The notes: generated by a model from the sequence alone, not told the origin. A stretch of DNA of 64,000 nt from Gambelia wislizenii (GCA_030847615.1 JAUMIR010000001.1:446826687-446890686), one strand, 5' to 3'; positions 13,376-27,429 are shown, counted from the first letter of the stretch. Numbers and translations are program-made.

Positions 13376-14213
13376 AGAAGGAAGGGAAGGAGGGAGTGAG
13401 GAGTGAGAGTGAGGAGGTTGGGCTACTTTAGCAGCAGCTACAAGCGCACAAATAATCAAAGCCTCTTGATTTTGGAAAATTTAAAAAGACCAACTTTAAA
13501 TAGTCAAGGACCATGTTCCAGTAAGGTGTGGCTTGTTTGATTTCATGTTGATCTGATGAAGGTTGCTTGCAGGCTCGAGCCTTGCTCTGTGTTAGTACAA
13601 ATTGCCAAGGATCCTGGTTCATTGTTGGAGAGTCTATTCTATCACAAAATGTATCATTAGGTGAGTGAATCTCAGGGTTAGGTTGAGAAATGAGTAGTGA
13701 GCTGCAGCTTTTTTTTTTTTTTTTTGAGAACTTTGTGACTTCTGAAGCATTTTAGTATGTTTCTTGGAGCTTCTAAAAGGTTCTGATGTTTGTGATTCTA
13801 ACAGTTTAAAGAGCTTCTGAAAGTTCGTTTTACTGTTTTTATTGCTTTTATGGGTTACTTTAATGTTCTTTTTTTTCTTCCCCTTTTCTTTGTTGGGTTT
13901 GTTGGGTTTATTAGCCCCACTAAGTTTCTTACTGGCTTTTAGAGCTTTTCTGCAGTCTGCTTTGATGTGATATGTATTTATACCTTTCTTGCATACACTG
14001 AAGCATGAAGATTGGAATGTTCCTTGTTCATATCTTTTATGGATTCCTACCAAAGTAACCAAAAGGGTATAACATTCTGAATTTCTCAATTAATTCCAGC
14101 TCTTTAGTTTCTTCTGAGGTTTTTTTTTTTCCCCAGGCACTCAATCAGTATATTCAAAAATTCTTCTGAGTCTGCCTTATATTTATTGGTTAAAGGCTCA
14201 GCAGTTGTGGTAT
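13376..14213. other. Unannotated intron sequence
   Basis: Contains a T-run at about 13710-13726 and no recognisable gene. The 151-codon minus-strand ORF at 13634-14089 is lysine- and serine-rich, matches no family I know, and is probably chance. Confidence 0.4.
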
Positions 14214-14407
14214 AGTTGTCCCTTCATATTTGCTGGGGTTTGGTTCCAGGACCCCCTGTGAATACCCAAATCCATGAATACTCAAGTCCCATTATACACA
14301 ATGGCATAGCAAAATGGCAAAATCAAGGTTTGCTTTTTAAATTATTATTTTTTGAAGAATATTTTCAAGCCATGACTACTTAAAACTATGAATGTGGAGG
14401 GACAACT
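14214..14407. mobile_element. Tigger-like MITE
   Basis: The ends agttgtcccttcatatttgc and gtggagggacaact are inverted repeats, flanked by TA-containing sequence on each side. The interior (ggggtttggttccaggaccc, aaatggcaaaatcaaggttt) is shared with 25450-25665 and with 36157-36266 plus 45243-45342. Confidence 0.75.
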
Positions 14408-15445
<1,038 letters not shown>

Positions 15446-15574
15446 TAGGGTGCTTGTGGGTATTTTAGGGATTGTTGACTTTGCTCCAAACATTAATAGA
15501 TGTGTGAATTTTTATGAATCTACATGAACATGTTCATCATAGTAGGTTTTATATAACTTCTCTGAATATAAGGC

Positions 15575-16135
15575 TGCTGCTCACCTAACATATGTAAACA
15601 TTGTTAAAACAGCTTCATTGGCTACCGGTTCGATTCAGGGCACAATTTAAAGTGCTGGTCATGACCTATAAAGCCGTATATGGCTTAGGTCTGGACTATC
15701 TGAAAGACTGGATCTCCCCATACAAACTTGCCAGAGTTCTAAGATCTGCAGGGGAAGGCTTTCTCTTAGTCCTGCTGACATCACAGGCTTGCTTGGTGAG
15801 GACATGAGAGAGAGCCTTCTGAGTGGCTGCTCCTACGCACTGGAACTCCCCTTCCATGGAAAGCTCCCTCCCTGGTCTGCTTTTGACAGCAGGCAAATAC
15901 CTTTTTGTTTAAGCAGGCTTTTAAAGTGTAAGCAGGTCAGCTTCTTATTGGGATGGTTTATTTATCTTTTTAAACGTTTGCATTTTTAAAAAATGATTTT
16001 AGATGGTTATGTGGTGATTTTAATTGTTTTTAAATTTATTGTAAAGTTTTTTATTGACTCTCTCTGGAAGCTGCCTTGGAGCCCACTCTGGGAGAAAGGC
16101 AGCATACAATGAAACAAACAAACAAAACATGCAGT
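15575..16135 (+). mobile_element. L2-like LINE 3' end
   Basis: Encodes the RT C-terminal tail (LHWLPVRFRAQFKVLVMTYK, then GLDYLKDWISPYKLARVLRS) with stops after VRT and ERAF, then a 3' UTR ending ctgccttggagcccactctg...gagaaaggcagcatacaatg and a (aaac)n tail near 16115-16127. It is 5'-truncated. Orientation is the same as the host gene. Confidence 0.8.
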
Positions 16136-16330
16136 ATAGATTACAGCATCCTGTTGTCAGAAGACGGCGCTGTATCTCTTGTCTTGTGGCTACCCATAGT
16201 CTTTGGTCATTTTTTATATAGGCAAATGTAATTCATTTCTTGTACCGTAAGGGTACTAGAGAGTTTGACACCCTGCTTGAGCTCCACAAAATATCAGAAG
16301 TAAACCTGGTAATCAGAGTACAGTCTAGGT

Positions 16331-16824
16331 CAGTGATGGGCAACCTTTTGAGCTTGGTGTGTCAAACTTCGCCAAAAAACTGAGCATAACTCGGGTGGTG
16401 TGTCACTTTGAGGAAAAAACATTATTTATTGCTTCAATAACATAAATGTATAAATGTTATATATAATTGTATTTAATAAACCAAACCCCCACCCTGGTCT
16501 GGCTAAAGTGGCAATCAGGACTTTGAGGCCCCAGTTGCCAGTTTCCTCCCCCCTCCCACCCTCCCTAAAGTGGCGATCGGGGCTTCTAAAGCCCTGGTTG
16601 CCAGTTTCCTCCCCCCCCTTCCCCAAAGCAGCAATCCCCAATCGCCACTTTAGGGAGGGTGGGAGGGGGAGGAAAGTGGTGACCGGGGCTTCGAAGCCCC
16701 AATCACCACTTTAGGGAGGGTGGTGAGGTTGCGGGCATGGGGGGAGGAGGTCTATGGCCGCGTGTCATCAAAAATGGCTATGTGTGTCAGTGCTGACAAG
16801 CGTGTCATAGGTTCTCCATCACTG
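16331..16824. mobile_element. hAT-like non-autonomous transposon, exact 8-bp target duplication
   Basis: The terminal inverted repeats are cagtgatgggcaacctttt on the left and aggttctccatcactg on the right. Both sides carry gtctaggt (16323-16330 and 16825-16832). The 494-bp interior has no ORF; its right half carries inverted copies of a ctaaagtggcgatcggggctt motif. The element at 43375-45093 belongs to the same family. It sits 88 bp upstream of exon C. Confidence 0.92.
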
Positions 16825-16860
16825 GTCTAGGTTATTGTGCTGCCTTCTAGCTAACTGTAA

Positions 16861-18634
<1,774 letters not shown>

Positions 18635-19327
18635 TAAAAGTGGGGTTTATCTGGAGGAATTCAAAAGGGATCTAGGAGTCTTAGTAGACCAGAAAGCTGA
18701 ACATGAGCCAACAGTATGACGCAGCAGCTCAAAAAGCAAATGAGATTGTAGGCTGCATCAATAGGAGTATAGTGTCTAGATCAAGGGAAGTAATAGTACT
18801 ACTCTGTTCTGCTTTGGTTAGACCTCATCTGGAATACTGTGTCCAGTTCTGGGCACCACAATTCAAGAACGATATTGACAAGCTGGAACGTGTCCAGAGG
18901 AGGGCGACCAAAATGGTAAAAGGCCTGGAAGCCATACTCTATGAGGAGCGGCTTAGGGAGCTGGATATGTTTAGCCTGGAGAAGAGAAGGTTCAAAGGGA
19001 ACATGATAGCCATGTTTAAATAGTTGAAAGGATGTCATACTGAGGATGAAGCAAGCTTGTTTTCTGCTGCTCCGGAGACTAGGACACAGAGCAATGGATT
19101 CAGTCTACAAAAAGAGATTCCACCTAAACATTAGGAAAAACATACTGATAGTAAGAGCTGTTTGACAGTGGAATACACTGTCTCTTGAGTGTGGTAGAGT
19201 CTCCTTTGGACGATTTTAAACAGAGGCTGGATGGCCATATGTCAGGGGTGCTTTGATTATGTATTCCTGCATGGCAGGGGGTTTGACTGGGTGGCCCTTG
19301 TGGTCTCTTCCAACTCTGTGATTCCCA
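18635..19327 (+). mobile_element. CR1 LINE 3' end, plus strand
   Basis: Encodes the RT C-terminus ([58 protein letters not shown]) up to a stop at 19021, followed by the CR1 3' UTR and its terminal ggcccttgtggtctcttcca. It is 5'-truncated and lies in the same orientation as GPATCH2L. Confidence 0.88.
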
Positions 19328-20540
19328 GAGTTGGGTCCCTTTTCTTTTTTTTAACATGCATGAATGAAATTAGATTTCATATGAGATCTCTCCATTTAAC
19401 TCTGGGTAGGCAGGAGATCCTGGGTAACCTGGGTAACTGGTGAACTATCACATATAATTTATAAGAACTTCTTTTCAAAAAGAGCATTTACTGGCATAAT
19501 GCCCCCCACAACATCAAACTACCATAGGAGTGCTTCGTTTTTTCTAAAGCTAAATAGCAGTGCCAGGGATAATTTTGCCAGGTGGAAAAACAGAAAGGGC
19601 TCCTACACCTTTAGTAGCTGTGTAGAAGAGAGAATTTCAACAGTTGTTGGTATTCCTTCTTCTCTACGTCTTGTTTCATTTTGATTGTCTCTTCATAGAG
19701 TTTTCCCTCTTCTACACAACTGTTAAAGTTACAGGAGTTCTGTCCTGTTTTTCATCTTGCAAACCTACCAGGGGCTGGGATAGCAGTTGGGTAAAGTTAA
19801 CACCACCTCACTTGCTGCTAAACAAAGGGATTGCAAGTGGAGGAATTCTGGCATATTTTGTAACATTGCATTTATGTTGTTTAGCTCTGAGTGGAGCAGT
19901 GGATTGTTTTTTAAAGCAAGGCCTTTTAAAGAGATAGAACAAAATGGGGTCTTAAATGTTCATGTTGCTTTAATGAATGAAGCAGAAAGAAATCAAAGAA
20001 ACATGAAATGTGTTCCTACTAATATATTGTCCTGCCTTAGATGCTGAAGGCTAAACAAGACAAAAGTTCTTGGAATCTAAAGAAATCACAAAGACATTTC
20101 TAGGTAGGCATTTTTTGTCAGAGACACAAGGGTAGTAAGAGGCATGCCTATTTATAGAATAAATAGGCTGAAATTTAGGATGGAATATAATAAACCATAT
20201 GATTTCTAGACTATCAAAAGCATTTCAGTTCTATTTCACTGTAACAGAAACTTAATAACTAGATTTCCTGTAAGCTTGGAGTAAGAGGAAAGCAGTTGGA
20301 TCCACATTTTTTGCCCACAGAGTGCTGCCTGACAGGTAAACTGAATTTGGTATAATTTTGATCAGCTTATATTGGAATCCTCCCCCAGCCCTCTCCCAGT
20401 AGTGAGCTATGCTTGTCTTTTCTCTTCTCACATGGGGCGGGGGAAAGGGTGTGAACATTCATAGAAGTAGTAAGTTAGGCATAGCTGCAGGAATAATACT
20501 CTGATTTCTAGCAAATTCTTCATGAAGCAAGAGAAAGTAA
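19328..20540. other. Unannotated intron sequence
   Basis: No exon, RNA gene or known repeat is recognised. Short ORFs are chance. Confidence 0.4.
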
Positions 20541-21425
20541 AAACCTCATTCTTTCTCTCTGGCTTTTCTTCGGAAACGAAGATTCAGGAAGTACTCATCC
20601 CGTGCTTTTTACAAGCGCGCTGATGACTAAAAAGGCCAATCCGAGATAAACAATCCGGTTGCAGAAAGCACAGCAGAAGGTCTCCTTGAGTGATGTTTCC
20701 GGGTTGTGATTCTTTCTGTGTTACCGTTTCTCTTCAAGACTTGTTCGACGTGAGTTCTCAAATAAGGCTGCAATATTGTGGATACTGTGTCTCCATGTCT
20801 CCCGATGTGAGGCCAGGGCGGACCATTGTTGGTGTTCAATTTGGCCAAGCCTGAGATGTTGTTTCAGGGAGTCCTTGTATCGCTTTTTTGGAGCACCCCT
20901 CTTACGCTGACCTGTGGCAAATTCACCGCAGAGGACTATTTTTGGGAGGCGATGGTCCTCCATCCTAGAAACATGTCCTGCCCAGCGCAACTGTGTTCTC
21001 AATATCATGGCCTCAATGCTGGTGATCCCTGCTTGCTCAAGGACAGCAACATTTGTCTCATAGTCAGTCCAGTGTATATTTAGGATTGTGCATATACAGC
21101 GCTGATGAAATCATTCGAGGAGTTGTAAGTGGTGGCGATAGGTGACCCATGTTTCAGACCCGTAAAGGAGAATAGATAATACAATGGCTTTATACACACT
21201 GATTTTTGTGCTTTGCCTCAGGTGTTTGTTACTCCAGACTCTTTTGTAAAGTCTTCCAAATGCGCTATATGCCTTTGCTAATCTGTGATCGATCTCTTTG
21301 TCAATCTTGGCATCTGAGGAGATGATGCTTCCCAGGTAGGTGAACTGCTGAACGGACTTGAGCACAGATTTGCCGACGGCAATGTGAGGATGGTGGTGTT
21401 CGTCCTGTGGTGCAGGCTGGTAAAG
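20541..21425 (-). mobile_element. RTE-like LINE C-terminal fragment
   Basis: Minus-strand pieces of a non-LTR reverse transcriptase C-terminus: QQFTYLGSIISSDAKIDKEI, then HRLAKAYSAFGRLYKRVW and YKAIVLSILLYGSETW (21365-21111), then in another frame LRTQLRWAGHVSRMEDHRLP (21005-20950). The YLGS..S..., LLYGSETW and LRWAGHVSRM motifs are well known in vertebrate RTE/Rex-type elements. I cannot settle the clade. It is 5'-truncated and frameshifted. Confidence 0.75.
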
Positions 21426-22307
21426 ATAATTTGTATAAACAATGTATTAATAATGCAGTCTTATATATGTCAGCTCGGACATAAGCCCTATTGAATTGTA
21501 GGATTTACTCCCAGGTATGAGTATGTAGTGTTGCAACCTAAATCTTCAGATGTTCATGTAAGGTTTTTTATTTTTTTTTGGTCAGGGACTAAGATTGCCC
21601 ACTATTTCATAACTGAAATATGTAATGTTAAATTTGTATTGAGTTTAAGCCTTGTTGATCATACTAGGACAGGTGAGGAGGTTAGAGAATTCCACTATAG
21701 GAACTAAAAAGAGAAGGAGTGAAATTTCTTTATAGGGGAGCATGAATGTCTATTCTACTGTTTTCTTACAGTCAACATGATTGTTAACTTCTTATAGGGC
21801 TGCTGGAATCATATTCTGTAACCAGTTGACCAGAAGTTAATGATGATATTTTGGCAGTATGTGAATAGGAACTTAATGAGTGTTGCATATGTCAGTGCTG
21901 GTTGGTTTCTGCAGAGGAAGTACCTGAGGCTCAGGCTACTTGTAATAGTGGAACACCTATTAGTCTGAATTTGGGTTGGCCCCAGATATAGTTCAAGAGG
22001 AGATAGAGGGTTCAATTTAATAGCTCACACAGTGAGAGAAATTGCAGTTCATCTTTTTGCTCATCCTCCCAATCAGACTTATTTCAATATCAGGTCCTGA
22101 CTGGATGTCAAAGGAGTTCAGGCAATAGACTATACAGTGTGGGCAATGTGTGTGTCATCTCCCCTCACCCATGTGGCTTTTTTCTCTTAAAGCTAACTTT
22201 CTATCTTGTCCTCCATTTATTTTCGGTTGGGACTGATCCAGATATAAACAAAACAATGGGTGTGGTTCCAGACTCAGTGTTCCCCCTGTTGTCACTTTGT
22301 GTTTCAG
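21426..22307. other. Intron before exon D
   Basis: No recognised repeat or gene. It ends with a pyrimidine-rich acceptor (gttgtcactttgtgtttcag). Confidence 0.45.
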
Positions 22308-22375
22308 GAGACCATCATGAGTGCTATGGGCACTGAGAGGATTAGCCACATCATTGGTGATTCCTGCCAAAAAGA
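22308..22375 (+). CDS. GPATCH2L: GPATCH2L internal coding exon D
   Basis: A 68-bp exon that starts in phase 0 after gtgtttcag and ends with two bases of an Asp codon before gtaagc. It reads [20 protein letters not shown], then QK(D). The human equivalent as remembered is [20 protein letters not shown], then QK(D). The GTERISHII core is identical. Confidence 0.95.
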
Positions 22376-23126
22376 GTAAGCATATGTGTCCTGCTAACAA
22401 AGGTCCAGAAGTCTTAGGAGTTGGAGTCTCATGGTACAAAATGAGACTAGTCCTTGCTGTTCTTATACAGCTGTTGGTAGGGAATCCTTGCAGTTTATTA
22501 GAGCATCGCTATCTCAAGAAGGGATAAAGTGGTGTTTACCCTGCTGTATTTCCTGTCTTTGTCTTATGGTCCTGAAAATGGCTGTTGCACTGCTCCCCAC
22601 TAGTTGAATAATCTCCCCCATTCTTTCATAATACGCATTTACCAAATGCACAAACACCCACCATTGAGTAATAAAAGAAGTTCAGAACTAGGGGCCTGCC
22701 AGAGTTGCTGCATTATGACAATAACAATACCAAAAGTAGTATCCAGGTTTTTTTTTTTAAAGGGGTGGGTTAACAAATGTTCTGTTTCTCAAAGAGCAGC
22801 TCAAATTGGATAGAAATCCTTCACCATGAAAGCGGGTGGGTAGACCAAAATTTTTCTTCTTAATACGGTGGCACTATCCTCTCCCATCCTATTAACTTTT
22901 AAAGATGGTATGGGTTTCTTTGATTGTTCTTCATTGAATTAATTTTCCCTAAGTTGTTGACACTTAGATTAATTTCCCTTGTCTTAAACTTGTCTTTAGC
23001 ATACTTGTGTTATGTGGAAGTCTAATCTTTTTTTCTTCCATTTGCACCTGCTTTTCCTTGTTATTTGTTTCTTCCAACTCCTTTCTCATGCTTTCTTCAA
23101 TTTCATGTCTTCTACCATCTCTCTAG
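22376..23126. other. Intron D-E
   Basis: A 751-bp intron with no recognised repeat. It ends in a strong polypyrimidine tract (ttctaccatctctctag). Confidence 0.6.
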
Positions 23127-23166
23127 TTTCTGGTTGCCATCAGTGGGAATGAGAGATCGCAACCAG
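23127..23166 (+). CDS. GPATCH2L: GPATCH2L micro-like exon E
   Basis: A 40-bp exon between ctaccatctctctag and gtaagc. The Asp codon is completed at the junction; the reading is FWLPSVGMRDRNQ. The remembered human sequence is FWLPSAGKRERNQ. It was placed by protein similarity together with perfect splice signals and phase, since it is too short to be seen as an ORF. Its 40-bp length means that skipping it would shift the frame of the exons that follow. Confidence 0.95.
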
Positions 23167-24302
23167 GTAAGCAGGATCTACTTTGCTCTCTTTGTATATT
23201 CTCACTGAACTTCCATCTCTCTAGAAAGAACAAAACCTTGGCTTTCAGTTTCTTCCACATTGCAGCCTGTGTGCAAGAGGTAAGGTAGCCCCATTCTTTG
23301 GTCTTGTGCTATATACTTAGCAGGCCACAGTAGCTTCTTCTACCAAACAGTGCCTCAAGATTTTAGCTTTCTTTTGCAATTAAGCTCTTTAGAAAGTATC
23401 TTGCTTTCAGTTTATTTAAAAAGCATGCACAAGTGTGCTTAAATGAATAAACTTTCTTCTTGAACAGTTTTAGGAAGGAGTTTTGCCACATTTCATAGCT
23501 GTGGTGATTGTGGTATTCAGTCATGTATTGGAGATCTTGGACATGTTTTTAAGGCAGAGACTTGGTATTCCTGGGTTGTTTAGTGAGTGTGCTTCTGTAT
23601 GCCTGATTGTCTGTGCAAAGCAAGAGAGCCATGAACATTTGCACTTGAGTACTTCAGTTGCACCCTCTACTAAGTTACACCAGTGAAAGAGGTTAATGAA
23701 CCAACTATTGGGCATGTAAAGTGGTTTAGTTAATAAACACTGATGCTGTCAGAGAATAAAATGAGACTTTGGTTTCTTTTTCAGTGGAAAAACACTTCTT
23801 TTAAACTCAAAAACATTGTGGCTGTATTCCTCCCCATTTGTTGTCACTGTCTTGTTTCATTGGCAATGATAGCACCTCAAAAACACCACTCTGTTTCTCA
23901 GATTGATTTTTTCCATCACAACTAGCCATGCAAATTCTGAAACTTGTCTGGTGCTATTACTTCCTCCTTTCTTTGACAGAATGTTAAAATGTGGTGGGCA
24001 TGAATGTCTAGTAAAATGAAAGAAACAGTTCCTTCTATGCGTCCAAGGGTATCTTTTCCCTGCTGAATGCCTATAATCTTATACTTTGAAACAAAATTTC
24101 TTAATCCAGTTGAAAGGGAATTGTAATTTTGTAATTTTGATTCCTTTACATCCTGAATGTTCCAGGACTAATTGTTCCTATTGTAGTCTTAGTTCTTTGG
24201 GTTTAATGGAAATGAACCTTTAGTGACTTGAACTGTCCTTCCAAATTTAAGCAAGAGAATATATACTTTTAAAAGAATATCTTTATGATGTGTGTTACAG
24301 TA
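23167..24302. other. Unannotated intron sequence
   Basis: Nothing recognised apart from ordinary AT-rich intron. Confidence 0.4.
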
Positions 24303-25775
24303 CAGTGGGCCCTTGGTATCAGTGGGGGTTTTGTTCCAGGAACCCCCGCGGATACCAAAAAATGTGGAGGCTCTGGTCCCTATTTAAAATGGTGTAGGAC
24401 AGCCTCAGAGGCAGTGGCTGTGGTGCTTCTGCTCTTTGCTACTTCTGTGGGACTGAAAATGCATAAATAGTAAAAATAATAATAATACTGTACTGCACCC
24501 AAGATCGAGCACAACCAGGCCGAGAAGTAGTCACAGAGCAGCAGCAGAGGAGGCGGCAAGGCTTGGGAACCAGGCATGCATTCTTGGACTTGTGAAGCAG
24601 GCAGCTAGTCCAGAAGCTCTCCAGAGGCAAAGGAGAGAGACACAAGTCCCTATGGCATAGGGCAAGAGTGGAGGCAGCGGCAAGGCCTGGATGCCAAGCT
24701 CTCATTCTTCCTGCGTTGGCTATGGGTGATTCTGCTCTTCTGTTCCAGAGGCAGAAGCGGTGGCTGGCATGTTCCCAACAGGAAGAATGTGTGCCTGGCG
24801 CCTGGGCCTCCCCCTCTCCTGAAGCTTGAGGAGGCTTTTGGACAGAGTACAAGGGCCAGAGAATAGCCCTCTGCGAATTTGAGGCTTCAGAGAGATATGA
24901 GGATCTGTGAAATAGTGGGAATCCAAACATAGTGCTTGGCGCAAATCCACATCTCCTGCCATTTCACAGATCCCCGCATCTCTCTGTAGCCTCATGTCTT
25001 TTCTAATGTGGAAGGAAGTGTGATGGATCTCTAACCATTTGGTCCATTAATTTGGCTTACTTGTGAACAAACCTGTCTCAGTTTAATTGCAGCATTTCTG
25101 CAGGCTCAAGCTTTGGGGGGGGGGGAGGTTGCAATAGGAAGCTCTAAGCTCATGCCACTTCCCTGTTGTGTTTGGGGAGGGGGCAGTGGTGGCAAGCCCT
25201 GGGCACCACATGCATATTCTTTCTGCTGGGAGCATGCCAGCCACTGATTCCACCTTTGGAATGAAAAAGCAGAAGCGTTGCAGCTGAAGCAGGAAGAATG
25301 TGTGCCTGGCACATAGGGTTTGTTGCCACCTCTGTGACTGTCCTACGCCATACGGACTCTCATCTTTCTCCTCTGTCTCCCGAGAGCCCACTTTGCAAGT
25401 TCAAGAATGTGTGCCTGATTGCACTTCATCTCAGGTATTATTATTATAGAGCCCCCTTGGTATCTGCTGGGGTTTGGTTCCAGGATCCCCCATGGATACC
25501 AAAATCTATGGATGCTCAAGTCCCATTATATGTAATGGCATGATAAAATGGTGTCCCTTATAAAATGGCAAAATCAAGGTTTGCTTCTTGGATTTTTTTT
25601 TTTAATATTTACAAGCCATGGATGATGTAATCCATGGATGCCAAATTTGTTGATACTGAGGACTGACATCATTGTCATTATTATTATCACTATTATTATC
25701 TACTATTTCTGTATTTTCATTGTGCAGTTGGTTAAATCTGCGGATACTGAGGTCACGGATACCGAGGGCCCACTG
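24303..25775. mobile_element. 1.47-kb Tigger-like non-autonomous transposon, TA-flanked
   Basis: The terminal inverted repeats cagtgggcccttggtatc and gataccgagggcccactg are matched and flanked by TA on each side (24301-24302, 25776-25777), as expected for pogo/Tigger elements. No transposase frame is visible. The interior contains repeated cassettes (aggaagaatgtgtgcctggc twice) and a second, smaller Tigger-like copy at about 25449-25668. Confidence 0.85.
25449..25668. mobile_element. Tigger-like MITE nested in a Tigger-like element
   Basis: The left end gagcccccttggtatctgct and the right end gttgatactgaggactgac lie inside the larger element. The interior (ggttccaggatcccccatgg, aaaatggcaaaatcaaggtt) is the same as at 14214-14407 and at the stack flanks 36157-36266/45243-45342. 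Confidence 0.65.
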
Positions 25776-25777
25776 TA

Positions 25778-26694
25778 CAGAGTTATTTCACCAGTTTGAA
25801 TTATATCAGAGTTCTGTTGAATGTAACACAACAGTTTATGAGGTTAGAATTTGCAGGTGTTCATGAAGATAACTGATAGGATGAAATATGACAACATCTT
25901 GCATTATTACAAACAATGCTTTGCTAAGAAAGCATCTTTGAAGAATGAACTAGTCTAAATATTCAGCAGGGCACATAGTACAGTACTCCTGTGACTTTAA
26001 CCCCCACCCCTGGTAAAAATCTTAATCTATACATGCAGAGTTCCACATTAAGGAAAAGCTTTTGAGGCTAATAGTCTTCCTGACATGTTAGATTTGCCCA
26101 TGCATGAAGATTTCAGTGTGTGGGAGCTTACAAGCATTTAATCTGTGTGGTCTAGTCCCAGGAGTATTCTGTCACATACCCTGCTCAATGTTTTAATAGC
26201 CCTCTGCTTTTCTTAGATCTTAAAAGTGGTGCTGAACTGTTTATCTATCTAGTGATAAAGTTTCTGCATAAAAGTAGCTTAATTTTTTGGTGCAGTAAAA
26301 ATATATTGTGGTAACAGGGTTTGGGAAAACATTTGATCTATTGATAAAGCTGATGGCTTCCCTCTCATCTTTGTTCAGAACAGTTAGTTTCTGTAATTTT
26401 GTTCTGCATATGCTGTTTTTCTGTGATGCTAAAGTTGTATCTGCAAATGGTACTCAAGTGGATTATGTTGATGGTAAAGATATTATGGCAAAGATTGGCT
26501 GTAGATGGATAATACTGTACAAATGAGAACAGGCTTAATTTGTAGAGATAGTTCTACTCATTTGGAATATAGAGAACAGTGTTTCCTCAAAGGGTTGGTG
26601 AAGTTAGGTGTTTTCCTAACAGAGCTTACAAAAGTTAGTTTTTGGAATACTGTATAACACTCAGAATCCTGCTGCCAGGGGAGTCTGGAAGATA
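25778..26694. other. Unannotated intron sequence
   Basis: No exon or recognisable repeat. Confidence 0.4.
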
Positions 26695-26949
26695 TACTGT
26701 ATATACCTATGTATAGATTGAGAAATTTTACACAAAACATCGACCCCAAAAATCTGGTTTGACTTATCCATGGGTCAGTGTAAGGTACAGTATTAACCTG
26801 GGTGAGAAAATGGTTACGGCAGTGGCTCTTTGGCATTCCCACCATGGCAGAGAGTGTAGAGGGGTCGAAGGCTTTCACAGCCAGCATCCATAGATTTTCC
26901 TTGGTTTTTTTCCGGGCTGTGAGGCCATGTTCTGGAATAGTTTCTTTCT

Positions 26950-26984
26950 GATGTTTCGCCTGCATCTGTGGCTGGCATCTTCAG
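26950..26984 (-). ncRNA. Degenerate hammerhead-ribozyme-like motif (left arm)
   Basis: Read on the minus strand it has CTGAAGA, a GCC...GGC stem candidate, then GAAAC followed by ATC where GTC would be expected for cleavage. Penelope-like elements are known to carry hammerhead motifs. The altered core makes activity unlikely. Confidence 0.4.
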
Positions 26985-27040
26985 AGAATGGTTGGGTAGG
27001 AGTGTGTCTGGGGTTTATATGCTGTGAACCCCCTGCAGGG

Positions 27041-27222
27041 AGGCGGCGGCTTGAGCGGGGCAAGAAACAACCACGGAACCCGAAGGCGCCATGGAGGTGG
27101 CATGTGAGGAGGACCCACTCTACTGGACCTTTGTTGGCATGGAGATGGTGATGTTGCTGCACGACCTGCCCACCACCCTCATTGCCTGCAACCTGCTGCT
27201 GGCTGTCTTCTTCCGCGATGGG
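27041..27222 (+). pseudogene. Exon-like GC-rich segment between Penelope-like arms
   Basis: A leader of about 50 bp (ggcggcggcttgagcggggc) precedes an ATG at 27091 in strong Kozak context (gcgccATGG). The frame from there reads MEVACEEDPLYWTFVG, then MEMVMLLHDLPTTLIACNLL, then LAVFFRDG, an acidic start followed by a hydrophobic, membrane-like segment. It stays open into the right arm. Composition differs sharply from the AT-rich surroundings. I do not recognise the parent gene; it may be a piece of host mRNA captured during insertion, or internal element sequence. Confidence 0.4.
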
Positions 27223-27277
27223 CCCTGCAGGGGGTTCACAGCATATAAACCCAGACACACTCCTACCCAACCATTCT

Positions 27278-27312
27278 CTGAAGATGCCAGCCACAGATGC
27301 AGGCAAAACGTC
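27278..27312 (+). ncRNA. Degenerate hammerhead-ribozyme-like motif (right arm)
   Basis: Has CTGAAGA, then a GCC...GGC stem candidate, then AAAAC in place of GAAAC, followed by GTC. The substitution is a CpG-type transition. Its inverted partner at 26950-26984 keeps GAAAC but has lost GTC. Confidence 0.4.
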
Positions 27313-27429
27313 AGCAAGAAACTCTTCCAGAACATGGCCTCGCAGCCCGGAAAAAAACCCAAGGAAAATCTATAGTGTAGAGGGGGTTGGTGCTTCATTT
27401 AGGTTCTCCCAGGATGACACTGGGAGGAA

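Larger units (their letters stand above)
26865..27373. mobile_element. Penelope-like inverted repeat pair with 12-bp target duplication
   Basis: The 12 bases agtgtagagggg flank the 509-bp insert exactly (26853-26864 and 27374-27385). The two arms (about 26888-27040 and 27223-27373) are inverted copies of one repeat containing catctgtggctggcatcttc, gaatggttgggtaggagtgt and gtttatatgctgtgaacccc. This motif set is typical of Penelope-like terminal repeats. The 182 bp between the arms is a GC-rich, exon-like segment. Clade assignment is from memory; the TSD and arms are directly visible. Confidence 0.75.

Noticed and set aside
13634..14089. Lysine/serine-rich 151-codon ORF as a gene
   Set aside because: No start context, splice structure or family match; composition follows from low-complexity DNA and T-runs.
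24439..24930. 163-codon minus-strand ORF as a gene
   Set aside because: It lies entirely within the TA-flanked Tigger-like element and has no recognisable domain.
27091..27375. Functional small membrane protein gene
   Set aside because: The frame runs into a Penelope-like arm and lies within one transposon insertion; no promoter or downstream exon is visible. Kept only as a possible captured exon.
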